A stretch of 64,000 bases of DNA from Candidatus Desulfaltia sp. (GTDB lineage: Bacteria; Desulfobacterota; Desulfobacteria; Desulfobacterales; ETH-SRB1). Made by a program: the position numbers and the translations under genes. This document shows, in pieces, positions 36,122-44,780 of the stretch (its first letter is position 1; every line of letters begins with the position of its first letter). The notes beneath the pieces were generated by a model. That model did not search any database. It saw only the letters and a list, made by a program, of their open reading frames with translations, and was not told where the DNA came from. The DNA lies in assembly GCA_030656555.1 (NCBI GenBank), contig JAUSPN010000015.1:1-64000 (forward strand), given 5' to 3'.

Positions 36122-36418
36122 ATGAGAAAAATACCAGCGGTACATCCGGGCGAGATTATGTTTGAGGAATTTCTCAAACCGATGAACATCAGTCAGAATC
36201 AACTTGGCAGAGACCTTGGCGTTTCTCCTCGCAGAATCAACGAGATCATTCATGGGAGAAGAAGCGTCACGGCAGATACAGCTCTTCGCTTAGGTATCTA
36301 CTTCGGAAATTCCCCTTCCTTCTGGCTTGGTCTACAGATGGACTATGATCTCGATATTGCCGAGGATACCCTCTCCGAGAAAATTCATAAGGAAGTTCGT
36401 CAATTGGCTGTTGCCTGA
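36122..36418 (+). CDS. higA: HigA-family antitoxin (XRE helix-turn-helix)
   Basis: A 98-residue antitoxin. The opening PAVHPGEIMFEEFLKPM is diagnostic of HigA/VapI, followed by the helix-turn-helix QNQLGRDLGVSPRRINEIIHGRR and FWLGLQMDYDL. It neutralises HigB and probably represses the promoter at 35793. Confidence 0.94.
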   Translation: MRKIPAVHPGEIMFEEFLKPMNISQNQLGRDLGVSPRRINEIIHGRRSVTADTALRLGIYFGNSPSFWLGLQMDYDLDIAEDTLSEKIHKEVRQLAVA

Positions 36419-36448
36419 GAGACTGCTGACAAAGCCTTTAAATCTCTG

Positions 36449-36510
36449 TAGATCAGGTTTTTGACGCAGCAATGCTTGCAATTCTTTTACCAAAGAGATC
36501 ACGAAAAACA
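36449..36510 (+). repeat. direct repeat, copy 2 (orphan waaC 3' end)
   Basis: It matches 35594-35653 with scattered differences. In the waaC frame it reads VDQVFDAAMLAILLP and ends in TAG after a short basic tail, a plausible alternative end of WaaC. It is cut off from waaC by the higBA segment. Confidence 0.85.
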
Positions 36511-36584
36511 TAGAGAAAAAACGTGATTAATATTTTATTTTCTTCGTGCGCTTGTAAAAATAAAATGTGATTAATTTAAAACTG

Positions 36585-36714
36585 ATGGCGTCGTAAAAAG
36601 TTAAAAACACCCGCCCTTGTCATTCCCGCGAAGGCGGGAATCCAGTAATTACTTATAGTTACGCACGGTACTTTTGCACTGATTCCCAAAATCAGTACTT
36701 TTTACGAGTTCATC
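36585..36714. repeat. MITE-like element (about 130 bp)
   Basis: The ends GATGGCGTCGTAAAAAGT and ACTTTTTACGAGTTCATC are imperfect terminal inverted repeats. Inside is the hairpin CCCGCGAAGGCGGG within the common TTGTCATTCCCGCGAAGG motif. No open frame. The gap 36419-36738 holds this element, the waaC duplicate and nothing else seen. Confidence 0.65.
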
Positions 36715-36738
36715 AAAATTGTTCAGTTAGGATGTCGC

Positions 36739-37659
36739 ATGGACGTTTCTATTATAATTGTTAACTGGAATACTAAAAAACTTTTACTCGACTGTATCCG
36801 CTCAATCCATGAGACTGTAAAAAATATATCATTTGGAATATGGCTGGTTGACAACGCATCCACAGATGGAAGCGTGGAGGCTGTTAAACAAAATTATCCT
36901 GATGTAAAGATTATCCAAAACAAGAGAAATTTGGGTTTTGCCGCTGCCAACAATATTGCTCTGGAAAGGATGCGCGGCCAGTATGCTTTACTGCTAAATA
37001 CAGACACGATTCTCACGAACGGAGCGGTTGAAAATCTTTTTGATTTTATGGAAAAAAATTCTGATGCAGGCATGGCATGCGGCCAACTGCTTAATCAGGA
37101 TGGATCAAAACAAAACTCTATTGCTAATTTTCCGTGCATACACTCTCTGATCTGCAATGAAAGCCTTCTGCAGATACTATTTCCAAAAAAATTTCCAGGG
37201 AAGAGAAGAGAATATAAAAAGCCTGTTGAGGTGGATTCATGTATCGGAGCCTGTTTGATGGTCAGAAAAAAGGCTATGGATGAGGTCGGACTGCTTGATA
37301 AAAGATATTTCTTTTTCTTTGAAGAAACTGATTGGGCATACAGGATGAAGCAGTCTGGATGGAAAATATATTTTGTTCCATCAGCGAAAATTTTTCATAT
37401 CCAGGGGCAGACTGTAGGCCATAATGTTGTTTCCAGGGTAATGTTCTACAGATCACGTTATATCTATTTTAAAAAATGGCACAAGAATTCTTATCCGCTT
37501 ATTTGCCTTATTATTTTTGTCAGGCTATTGATAAACACAATTTTGAGTCTGGCAGGGGTTGTTGCCACGATAGGCATGCATGCGGGCATAAGAAGGAAGT
37601 TGTCGGTTTATAGCAGGCTGATTTTATGGCATCTTGTTGGATGTCCTGAAGACAGATAG
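36739..37659 (+). CDS. glycosyltransferase family 2 (rhamnosyltransferase-like)
   Basis: A 306-residue GT2 enzyme. It has VSIIIVNWNTKKLLLDCI, VDNASTDGSVE, LGFAAANNIAL, LLNTDT as the DXD-equivalent, and FFFFEETDWAYRMKQSGW near residue 193, typical of WbbL-like transferases. One or two hydrophobic segments close the protein. It probably extends the LPS core or O-chain. AGGA precedes the ATG by 9 bp. Confidence 0.88.
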   Translation: MDVSIIIVNWNTKKLLLDCIRSIHETVKNISFGIWLVDNASTDGSVEAVKQNYPDVKIIQNKRNLGFAAANNIALERMRGQYALLLNTDTILTNGAVENLFDFMEKNSDAGMACGQLLNQDGSKQNSIANFPCIHSLICNESLLQILFPKKFPGKRREYKKPVEVDSCIGACLMVRKKAMDEVGLLDKRYFFFFEETDWAYRMKQSGWKIYFVPSAKIFHIQGQTVGHNVVSRVMFYRSRYIYFKKWHKNSYPLICLIIFVRLLINTILSLAGVVATIGMHAGIRRKLSVYSRLILWHLVGCPEDR

Positions 37660-37682
37660 AGACCTTTGCAAAACTATCGTTA

Positions 37683-37766
37683 TTTGTCATTTCGACCAAA
37701 GGGAGAAATCTTAACAGACTTGAATCATTAAGATTTCTCGTCGTTAATACTCCTCGAAATGACAAA
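37683..37766. repeat. TCATTTCGA-type palindromic repeat
   Basis: Begins TTTGTCATTTCGACC and ends CCTCGAAATGACAAA, with AATCTTAACAGACTTGAAT in the centre and AGATTTCTCG to its right. Homologous to 29677-29757 and 34386-34446. Confidence 0.75.
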
Positions 37767-37839
37767 ATTCAAAGGTTTCGCTCTGGCGGACTCGCAATGA
37801 CATATTGTTTTGAAAACGATGCAATAGGTGTTAAATTTT

Positions 37840-38946
37840 ATGTTCATAAAAGGAAATAAGTTAATATCAAAAGATATCCGCAACATTTTATTGATCCAGC
37901 TCGGCGATATAGGCGACGTGGTGTGGGCTACACCCACTTTTCGTGCCGTAAAGGAAGCATATCCGCAGGCAGAGGTTTCCGTTCTCTTGAGAGAAAGTTT
38001 TGGATCGCTTTTAGAGGCAGATTCTCATATCCATAAGATTTTTGAAGTGAAGCGATATAATGGAAATTTTTTAAAAAAGGCGGGAAAACAATTATCATTC
38101 ATAAGGGAGTTGCGGAAGGAGCGCTTTGATCTGGTTTTTGATTTGCGTTCAGATGACAGAGGCGCTTATATGGCTCTTTTATCAGGCGCTAAAATCAGGG
38201 CTGCCTTGTTTTATCGCGGCCTCAAATGGCGTAATTGCCTCTTTACACACCTCGCTGAACCGCTTGCCAGCAAAGAAATAATTCATGGCGCTACAGAGCA
38301 ATCTCTTCGGATTGTAAGAGAATTCGGCATAGATACAAAAGATACCATCCCTAAACTCTGGGTTTATGAAAAAGTCAAAAAACGGGCAAGACAACTCTTA
38401 GACGGCAATGACATAACGACTTCAGGCAGATTGATTACACTGAACCCCTTTTCCAGATGGCAGTACAAGGAATGGGGTTATGAAAAATGGGTACAGATCA
38501 TTGACTGGTTATGGGAAGAATATGAAATCCCTACAGTGATTGTCGGAGCTATCGAAGAGAGGAAGAAATCAATTGATATAGTCAATAAATGTAAAGGACG
38601 AATTTATAACCTTACCGGCAGAACCAGCCTGGACGAACTGGCCGGAGTACTCAGCTTTAGCAGACTGCATATGGGCGTTGACAGTGCAGCTCCACACATT
38701 GCTGCGGCTGTAGGAACACCTACAATAACCATTTACGGTCCTTCCGACTGGAGAGATTGGGCACCTATAGGTGAAACACACAGCGTCATCACCCAGGATT
38801 ACGATTGCGTTCCATGTCACCAGAAAGGGTGTGATAGCAGGGGGATAAGTAAATGTCTTGAAGAATTAACGGTTGACAAGGTAAAAAGGGTTATTCAAGG
38901 ATTTTTGGACCACAATAGCAAGATATCTGTTAAATCAATCCCATGA
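37840..38946 (+). CDS. glycosyltransferase family 9 (heptosyltransferase-like)
   Basis: About 368 residues, a third GT9 protein. NILLIQLGDIGDVVWATPTFRAV opens the N-domain; TLNPFSRWQYKEW and HMGVDSAAPHIAAAVGTPTITIYGPSDW form the donor-binding domain. It ends with the Cys-containing CVPCHQKGCDSRG region. It may add an outer heptose. The ATG at 37840 with AGGTG upstream is preferred over a GTG at 37828. Its 3' end overlaps the convergent gene by 17 bp. Confidence 0.9.
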   Translation: MFIKGNKLISKDIRNILLIQLGDIGDVVWATPTFRAVKEAYPQAEVSVLLRESFGSLLEADSHIHKIFEVKRYNGNFLKKAGKQLSFIRELRKERFDLVFDLRSDDRGAYMALLSGAKIRAALFYRGLKWRNCLFTHLAEPLASKEIIHGATEQSLRIVREFGIDTKDTIPKLWVYEKVKKRARQLLDGNDITTSGRLITLNPFSRWQYKEWGYEKWVQIIDWLWEEYEIPTVIVGAIEERKKSIDIVNKCKGRIYNLTGRTSLDELAGVLSFSRLHMGVDSAAPHIAAAVGTPTITIYGPSDWRDWAPIGETHSVITQDYDCVPCHQKGCDSRGISKCLEELTVDKVKRVIQGFLDHNSKISVKSIP

Positions 38947-39886
38947 GCGTAAATATCTTTTCAAACCTCATTTCCCATGTATGTTCGGTATGAGCTCTCT
39001 GGACCCCTTTTTTTCTTATTGCTTCAGCTTTTTCGGGATTTGAAAGAAAATATCGAATTTTTACGACGAGATTATCAAAACTCGTGTATGTAATAATTTC
39101 TTTGCCTATGTTATAAACCTTTTCGAGTTCGAGATTATGTTCGGTCAGATAAAGGCCACCACTCATTGTAATTTCAAAGTCCCTTCCCTTTAGACAGTAA
39201 GTATCCTGGTGTCCAGCCACTCCACTAAAACCGAGATTGATTTTACTTTTCGAATACATACGTATCATATCTTCCGTGGAAAGAGGTCCATTTTGCCAGC
39301 CATATCCAAAAGCTTCCACGTGAATGCCGCGATCTTTCAGAGCCTGAATAATGGTCGGTCGATTCCCATAACATTGACCGACGAATGACACATCAATAGT
39401 TTTTTCTAAATTGTACGGCTTATGAATTTCAGGATTTGCACCTTCGGGAAGATAGATAGGTAACGCTCCTTCAACGCAGTATTTTTTCAGAGCATCTTGC
39501 GTGCTTGTCCAGCAGAAATCAAAATATCGGCAGATATTTTTCATTCCAATGGGTTGCCCCTTTTTTGTCTTTCCGATGAATGTTTCCTTATCGTTCAGAG
39601 ATAGATTGACTGTGGGAACACCAAATGAACTCAATTTATGAATTGTATCCGGAGATACAAGCTCCCCTGACAAATAGGTAAAAACGACATCTGTTGAATC
39701 CTCTTGAACCCACTGCTTTACTCGACTGACAAGGTCTTTATTCATTCTTGCTTTTATGGATTTATGCCATTCTTTTCCATGATGGTTGAATTGTTCGAAC
39801 CAATCATAATGCCGAACTTGACCGAATTTTTCGAGGGATGGCTTCAGCGATTCATTTTCCCAGTTATAATGATGGTAAATCGCCAA
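38930..39886 (-). CDS. CgeB-like glycosyltransferase (possibly frameshifted at the N-terminus)
   Basis: A 318-residue frame of the CgeB/GT1-like kind. VSFVGQCYGNRP and a C-terminal donor domain with KGRDFEITMSGGLYLTEHN and TSFDNLVVKIRYFLSNPEKAEAIRKKG are typical. The TTG at 39886 is the first usual start, but the same frame stays open up to 39991 and reads like real protein (KTFRRKFPSLKPTPKQNLKI). A separate frame starting at 40083 with operon-type overlap runs into this region, so a -1 frameshift or base deletion near 39920-39990 probably split the gene. Confidence 0.8.
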   Translation of the reverse strand: MAIYHHYNWENESLKPSLEKFGQVRHYDWFEQFNHHGKEWHKSIKARMNKDLVSRVKQWVQEDSTDVVFTYLSGELVSPDTIHKLSSFGVPTVNLSLNDKETFIGKTKKGQPIGMKNICRYFDFCWTSTQDALKKYCVEGALPIYLPEGANPEIHKPYNLEKTIDVSFVGQCYGNRPTIIQALKDRGIHVEAFGYGWQNGPLSTEDMIRMYSKSKINLGFSGVAGHQDTYCLKGRDFEITMSGGLYLTEHNLELEKVYNIGKEIITYTSFDNLVVKIRYFLSNPEKAEAIRKKGVQRAHTEHTWEMRFEKIFTLMGLI

Positions 39887-39915
39887 AATCTTTAAATTTT
39901 GCTTTGGTGTGGGTT

Positions 39916-40083
39916 TCAGGCTGGGAAACTTGCGCCTAAAAGTCTTCCGGATTGTTTCTTCGTCCGGCAGGGAAGGTGAAGTGAATCGAATTTAGAGCTG
40001 TAGTAATGAAGTTCCCGTTTGAGTCTTCGTTTGTTTTTCCATGCCCTGAACAGGCGTCTGTATTTTTTAAGAGGATCGTTCAT
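39916..40083 (-). pseudogene. probable detached N-terminus of the CgeB-like gene
   Basis: A 55-codon frame starting with an ATG that overlaps the upstream gene by 17 bp. It encodes a basic, helix-like stretch (MNDPLKKYRRLFRAWKNKRR) and then stops. The downstream frame is offset by -1. Joined, the two would give a protein of about 380 residues. It may be a real mutation, a sequencing error or a small independent peptide. Confidence 0.45.
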
Positions 40084-41026
40084 TTACTTTTTTGTCTTTG
40101 TGAATGGTGTATAACCTGGGCCCGTTCGATTTGTCTTCTCTGCCATTCATCATGTTCAGAACGTGTCCAGCATCAATGGCAGGTATTGAAAATTTTGTGG
40201 CGACATCAACACAAACTAAAAGTGAGCCGATTCCAGCACCCACCAGACAAAGATCTGTATTGGAAGGTATTTGGTTTAATGTTTTTTCTTTTATAGATCC
40301 CCACTTGGTTGCCATATAGGAGTCAGGGATTTCAGTAAAGGTGATATTCGGATAGCTGGAAAGTCTCTCAAACCATTTTATACAGGAATTTATATTACAT
40401 TCGGAGTTTATGATGCAGATTTTTCTGCCGTCAACAAGGCTGGCGAAACTTTTCGAGGTAAGATATGCATAGACGACATAAAATGGCAGATAGTTATCCC
40501 TGTTTAATTCGATGTTGCTATTGAATAGAAACTCGACGAATTTTGATGCCGAATTATCACCTTTAGGCTTGCGCAGAAATGAGAAGAACCCCTTCTTTTC
40601 ATGCTGCGTATTTCCAGGATAAATCAGGGGAGTAATCTTTCCAGATTCGGCTAAAACTTTCAGTACTTCGATATGCAGCGGCATCGATTTTTTTATGGCT
40701 TCAACAGATTCTGCCTGCTGGTAAAGACCATTACAGCCCAGGTCATTTTCATAAAAGGCGCATTCACCGTCGGCAAAACGGACAACCGGGGCTGCCTTCC
40801 TTAAAGATATACCCTGCTCGATGAAATCATGTAAGATATTAAAGTATTGATTGCCGTTTGATATGTCTCGATGAAAGAGACATGTTTCCTGCTCGATCAT
40901 TTCAGGAACATTGATTTTGAGGATCGGTATATTATCTATTTCGTTTAAGATAAGTTTTTCGAATCGGAATGTTTGGCTATAAATTAAACTATTAAGACAA
41001 TCTGCTTTTTTCATAAAATATTTCAA
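40067..41026 (-). CDS. GT-D fold glycosyltransferase-like protein
   Basis: A 319-residue protein. VVRFADGECAFY near residue 82 (a D-G-E motif) and DLCLVGAGIGSLLVCVDVATKFSIPAIDAGH near 260 match the pattern of GT-D (DUF1792-like) transferases, which use a DXE motif. It lies between a methyltransferase and the CgeB-like transferase in the minus-strand glycan cluster. The sugar is unknown. The start could be the second Met (MKKADCL); the first lies inside the upstream gene. Confidence 0.65.
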   Translation of the reverse strand: MKYFMKKADCLNSLIYSQTFRFEKLILNEIDNIPILKINVPEMIEQETCLFHRDISNGNQYFNILHDFIEQGISLRKAAPVVRFADGECAFYENDLGCNGLYQQAESVEAIKKSMPLHIEVLKVLAESGKITPLIYPGNTQHEKKGFFSFLRKPKGDNSASKFVEFLFNSNIELNRDNYLPFYVVYAYLTSKSFASLVDGRKICIINSECNINSCIKWFERLSSYPNITFTEIPDSYMATKWGSIKEKTLNQIPSNTDLCLVGAGIGSLLVCVDVATKFSIPAIDAGHVLNMMNGREDKSNGPRLYTIHKDKKVNERSS

Positions 41027-41888
41027 ACTTTAAAGTGTTTTTTTTGCCAAAAACAGCGAAACTTGTGCCAGAGTACCGTTTTGCGATTAATCGAGAAAAT
41101 AAACTGATTACAGGAATCTGTTTCAGTGTATTTTTAATGTATTCTGAGTGATAATCCTTCGTGCTAATGCTTTTGAATCCATGTTTTGCCAACATGGATT
41201 CTAATGTATATGGCGTAAAGTGATAGAGGTGATAAGGTAATTGCCATCCCTGCCATTCAGCCCACGTTTTTTGCGCATCTGTCCCCTCATAATTAGGTAC
41301 GTCAATAACCAAAAGGCCATCCGGCTTTAACCACCCTCTAATTTTTTTGAGATAATCTCGAGGATTTGTGGTGTGTTCTAAAAAGTGCCACATGGTAATT
41401 ACGTCAATTGAGGCATTTTCAAAATCGATTTTGTCGACAGAACCTATCTTGACAGGAATTTTCAACTCATTAATTATATATGATGCTGCATCATCAGAAA
41501 TATCAACACCTTCAACATCGTATCCGAATAGTCGACAGGTATGAAGAAAATACCCCCTGCCGCATCCAATATCAATAACCCGCCCCCCTTTTTTATATTT
41601 CCGAAAAAATTTGACCCTATGATCTTCTTGTGAAATACGTCGCTTCATTTCAGTAGAGTCTATTTTTAGTCCTTGATCATACTGGTCGTTAAAATAACTG
41701 CTTTGGTACAGTTGTTTCAATTCTTCCTGATCAGGTCGAGGGTCGAGAAAACCTAGTCCACAATTAACGCATTTGAAGGCAGTCCAATCTCCCTTTCGAA
41801 TCAGAACAGATCGATTTGGACTGTTGCATAGAATGCAATTTGAAGGGGCTGATTCCATAATTTTCCTACCTTGGTAATTGATGGACAA
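40992..41888 (-). CDS. class I SAM-dependent methyltransferase with N-terminal zinc ribbon
   Basis: A 298-residue protein. The N-terminus has paired cysteines (CILC, then CVNCGLGF), a zinc-ribbon common in glycan-modifying methyltransferases. Motif I is VIDIGCGRGYFLHTC near residue 105, and MWHFLEHTTNP is typical of the methyltransferase-12 group. It overlaps both neighbours by about 20-35 bp. It probably methylates a sugar or terminates a chain. Confidence 0.87.
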   Translation of the reverse strand: MSINYQGRKIMESAPSNCILCNSPNRSVLIRKGDWTAFKCVNCGLGFLDPRPDQEELKQLYQSSYFNDQYDQGLKIDSTEMKRRISQEDHRVKFFRKYKKGGRVIDIGCGRGYFLHTCRLFGYDVEGVDISDDAASYIINELKIPVKIGSVDKIDFENASIDVITMWHFLEHTTNPRDYLKKIRGWLKPDGLLVIDVPNYEGTDAQKTWAEWQGWQLPYHLYHFTPYTLESMLAKHGFKSISTKDYHSEYIKNTLKQIPVISLFSRLIAKRYSGTSFAVFGKKNTLKFEIFYEKSRLS

Positions 41889-42777
41889 AGTTTTTTATTG
41901 TATGATAAATAACCTGATATTTAATCAGTTTTTCCTTCGCCCTTGCCTTGTCTTTCATAAAAGGAATCGTTAGGTTTAGAGTTGCTATCCTCCAGCAGGC
42001 TTTTACTAAATGTGCTCTGCTGATTTTAGTGATTGTTTCAGGAAGATAATGCTTTTTATAGAAGACATATTCTGCAAGAATTTTTTTTCTCCATGTATCT
42101 GACGATGCGAAGTTTCGTTCAGTCCGTCCTCCTAAGTGAACGACCACAGCAGAATCATTGTACCCAATCTCATATCCTAATTTTCTGATCCTTAGGCACA
42201 GATCCTGATCCTCGCCGTAGAGAAAGAATTTTTCATCAAACCCTCCGATTTTCTTTATTATTTCTGAACGTGCTATCATGCTTGCACCAAGAACACATGC
42301 TATTTTGCCTGGTAGGTCCGATAATTCGTTTGTTGTATATTTCTGACCGGGATACTTATAAGATACCGACCACTGCAATGTCCCGTCAGGATTGATAATT
42401 TTTGTGCCGGCAAGACCGACACGAGGATTTGCATCTATAAACGATATGGCCTCGTTGAATGTATCTGACATTACTTCGGTATCTGGATTGAGGAAAAAGA
42501 TATACTTACCTTTACATCGCGGCAACATCTGGTTATTAGCTGAAGCAAATCCCCTGTTTTCCGTATTGGCTATAAGATGGACCGACGGGAATTTGTCTTT
42601 TATAAAATCTGAGCTTCCATCTGATGATGCATTATCAACAACAAATACTTCCTTGGCAATATTGTCCGGTACAAGAACAGATTTGAGACAATTTCCAAGC
42701 AGGTCCGCAATATTATAGGATACAACTATAACGGACAGATCCGGTTGTTCTCTTTTAAATTTTGCTGTATTTTCCAT
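41866..42777 (-). CDS. glycosyltransferase family 2 (rhamnosyltransferase-like)
   Basis: A 303-residue GT2 enzyme with LSVIVVSYNIADLLGNCLKS, VDNASSDGSSDF, RGFASANNQML, FLNPDTEVM and FFLYGEDQDLCLRI, the WbbL-like pattern. The paralogue at 36739 shares the same motifs, so the two may add similar sugars. It overlaps the methyltransferase by 23 bp. Confidence 0.88.
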   Translation of the reverse strand: MENTAKFKREQPDLSVIVVSYNIADLLGNCLKSVLVPDNIAKEVFVVDNASSDGSSDFIKDKFPSVHLIANTENRGFASANNQMLPRCKGKYIFFLNPDTEVMSDTFNEAISFIDANPRVGLAGTKIINPDGTLQWSVSYKYPGQKYTTNELSDLPGKIACVLGASMIARSEIIKKIGGFDEKFFLYGEDQDLCLRIRKLGYEIGYNDSAVVVHLGGRTERNFASSDTWRKKILAEYVFYKKHYLPETITKISRAHLVKACWRIATLNLTIPFMKDKARAKEKLIKYQVIYHTIKNFVHQLPR

Positions 42778-42850
42778 GTACTAAATCAAATTGTTATCAC
42801 ACAATATTCTTATAATTAATTTTAAAGTTACGGATAACATAAAGATTTTA

Positions 42851-43609
42851 CTACTTTTTCCACGCCCACAACATGCCTACGGGCCAACGACGGGTGGTGA
42901 AACCTTGCTCATTAAGGTATGTCTCCAGGGACTCAATGTTTTGCTTGGGTTCAATCCCGCCGTGAACCTCCATTGCTATTTGATCAATCCTGGACAGGCA
43001 TTCCAGCGGGCAACCATAAATAATATCATATTCGGCACCCTCACAGTCCATTTTTAATAGGTCGCATCTTTCTATGCTGTGTTCTCGAAATATATCAGAA
43101 AGCGTAATTGAGGGTACCTGAATAATTTTATTGTGTCTGTGAGTTTTTTGAAAAATCGTGGCGCTCGTTGTAAAGCTATCATCAGGATTAAACATTATCT
43201 CAACAGTGCCTGAATGCCCGGCAACGGCTTTTTGAAAACACTCCATACTGCAATCTGCATTCAACCCCCTATTTCGCGCCAATTGCTTAAAGTTAGAAGG
43301 TATTGGTTCATAAGCCAATATCTTTGAACAATTAAAACGGGAGGCCGCAAAAAGTGTGAAGAAACCTGCGTTGGCGCCGATATCTATAATGTTTGAATTA
43401 TCAGGGACATGTAATTCAAGCCCATCCATATAGCATTCATCCATAAAAATCTCTTTAAATGTTTGAAGAAGTCTTTGTGGAACTTCAACAAGTATTTCCC
43501 TTCTCGTTCTAAACAAGACAGGATCAGCATTACAAACCCCAAACTTAATCGCCAAATATAGCCACCAGTTTGATAGATTCTTTATAAGGTTGAAATATCT
43601 CATCTTCAA
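42851..43609 (-). CDS. FkbM family methyltransferase
   Basis: A 252-residue methyltransferase. IIDIGANAGFFTLFAA is motif I near residue 75, followed by YEPIPSNFKQL, and LLKMDCEGAEYDII near 170, the FkbM signature. Members O-methylate sugars and other hydroxyls. It is placed among the glycosyltransferases, so a glycan substrate is likely. Confidence 0.88.
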   Translation of the reverse strand: MKMRYFNLIKNLSNWWLYLAIKFGVCNADPVLFRTRREILVEVPQRLLQTFKEIFMDECYMDGLELHVPDNSNIIDIGANAGFFTLFAASRFNCSKILAYEPIPSNFKQLARNRGLNADCSMECFQKAVAGHSGTVEIMFNPDDSFTTSATIFQKTHRHNKIIQVPSITLSDIFREHSIERCDLLKMDCEGAEYDIIYGCPLECLSRIDQIAMEVHGGIEPKQNIESLETYLNEQGFTTRRWPVGMLWAWKK

Positions 43610-43631
43610 GTATGCCTTAGCCTCAAAGGAT

Positions 43632-44768
43632 TTATTTTTGCAGCATTTTCTCGTAAATGTCCTCTACGCTTTTTGCTACAACATCCCAGTTGTTATTAAT
43701 CGCCGTATTGTAGGCTTCCTTTGCCATCGTGATTCTGATTTTGCTGTCTAACATAAAGCCTATTTTCTCGCAAATTATATCGGCAGTGTTCGTGTCCTCA
43801 ATTACGAATCCGTTTATTCCTTCTTTGATAACATCCTTTGCGCCTACATTGCTGCTGATTATTACAGGCAGGGATGCCGCCATGGCTTCAAGGACTGTTA
43901 TGCCGAAGGTATCAAATCTTGAAAGCATCATAAAAATGTCGCTTGCCAGATAGATTTTTTCGAGATTTTCTTTATGGACCCCGGCAAAGATGACATTGTC
44001 TTTTATGCCGGTCTTTTGTGCAAGGTTGCTGTATTTTTTGTAATCCCCTTTGCCGACGACAAGCAATTTGATATTTTGAGAAGGATAAGACGCCTTTGCC
44101 TTTCCTACAGCGTCAATAACATAATCAAGCCCTTTGATTTCAAAATTCATGGAAACAAATAGAATCACGATATCAGAAGATTCGATCTTAAATTGCTCTC
44201 TTATCTCTTTGCGAGAATCCTGCCGATCAAAGCCTTGGAGCCTGTCGATATCAACACCGGGATGGATGACCTGAAGCTTTTCGGGTTTTATCTCGTATTC
44301 TTGAAGAAATTTTTCCTTTGTAAGACTGGAAACCGGAAGAAATGTTTTGCATCTTGTATTGTTGACGAGGCATTTTTCAACACAGCATGTTGCGCGATCA
44401 AGCAGACTCATGGATTTCTTGCGCACTTCATGCACCCATATCCGATGGGGGATTCCATGCATGGTGAATATGTCTGCATCGAAGATTCGGTCATGGGTGT
44501 GAATCAGGTCGAAATTCATTTTTGAGATTTTCCGATTAGCAAACCAGGCAAAGCTGATCGTTGTAAGGAATCTCGGGAATCTGATTATGGGAACCTTATG
44601 AAATGTGATTCGGTCTGAATCTGACTGCCATTTGTTTGTAAATACATGAAACTCATATTTTTCGTTAAGACACAGGCGCTTGGTCATCTCATAAGCAAAC
44701 TTTTCCGCTCCACCGATAAGGCCATAATTCGGGATTACCACGGCTATCTTTTTTAGTGTTTTATTCAC
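43632..44768 (-). CDS. glycosyltransferase family 4
   Basis: A 378-residue GT-B retaining glycosyltransferase. The N-domain opens VVIPNYGLIGGAEKFAYEM. The C-domain has IVILFVSMNFEIKGLDYVI, LLVVGKGD, and the E-x7-E motif in FGITVLEAMAASLPVIIS. It resembles WaaG-like core transferases, including the HTHDRIFDADIFTMHG stretch, so glucosyl transfer to heptose is a reasonable guess. Confidence 0.88.
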   Translation of the reverse strand: MNKTLKKIAVVIPNYGLIGGAEKFAYEMTKRLCLNEKYEFHVFTNKWQSDSDRITFHKVPIIRFPRFLTTISFAWFANRKISKMNFDLIHTHDRIFDADIFTMHGIPHRIWVHEVRKKSMSLLDRATCCVEKCLVNNTRCKTFLPVSSLTKEKFLQEYEIKPEKLQVIHPGVDIDRLQGFDRQDSRKEIREQFKIESSDIVILFVSMNFEIKGLDYVIDAVGKAKASYPSQNIKLLVVGKGDYKKYSNLAQKTGIKDNVIFAGVHKENLEKIYLASDIFMMLSRFDTFGITVLEAMAASLPVIISSNVGAKDVIKEGINGFVIEDTNTADIICEKIGFMLDSKIRITMAKEAYNTAINNNWDVVAKSVEDIYEKMLQK

Positions 44769-44780
44769 TTAAAGGGTTTC

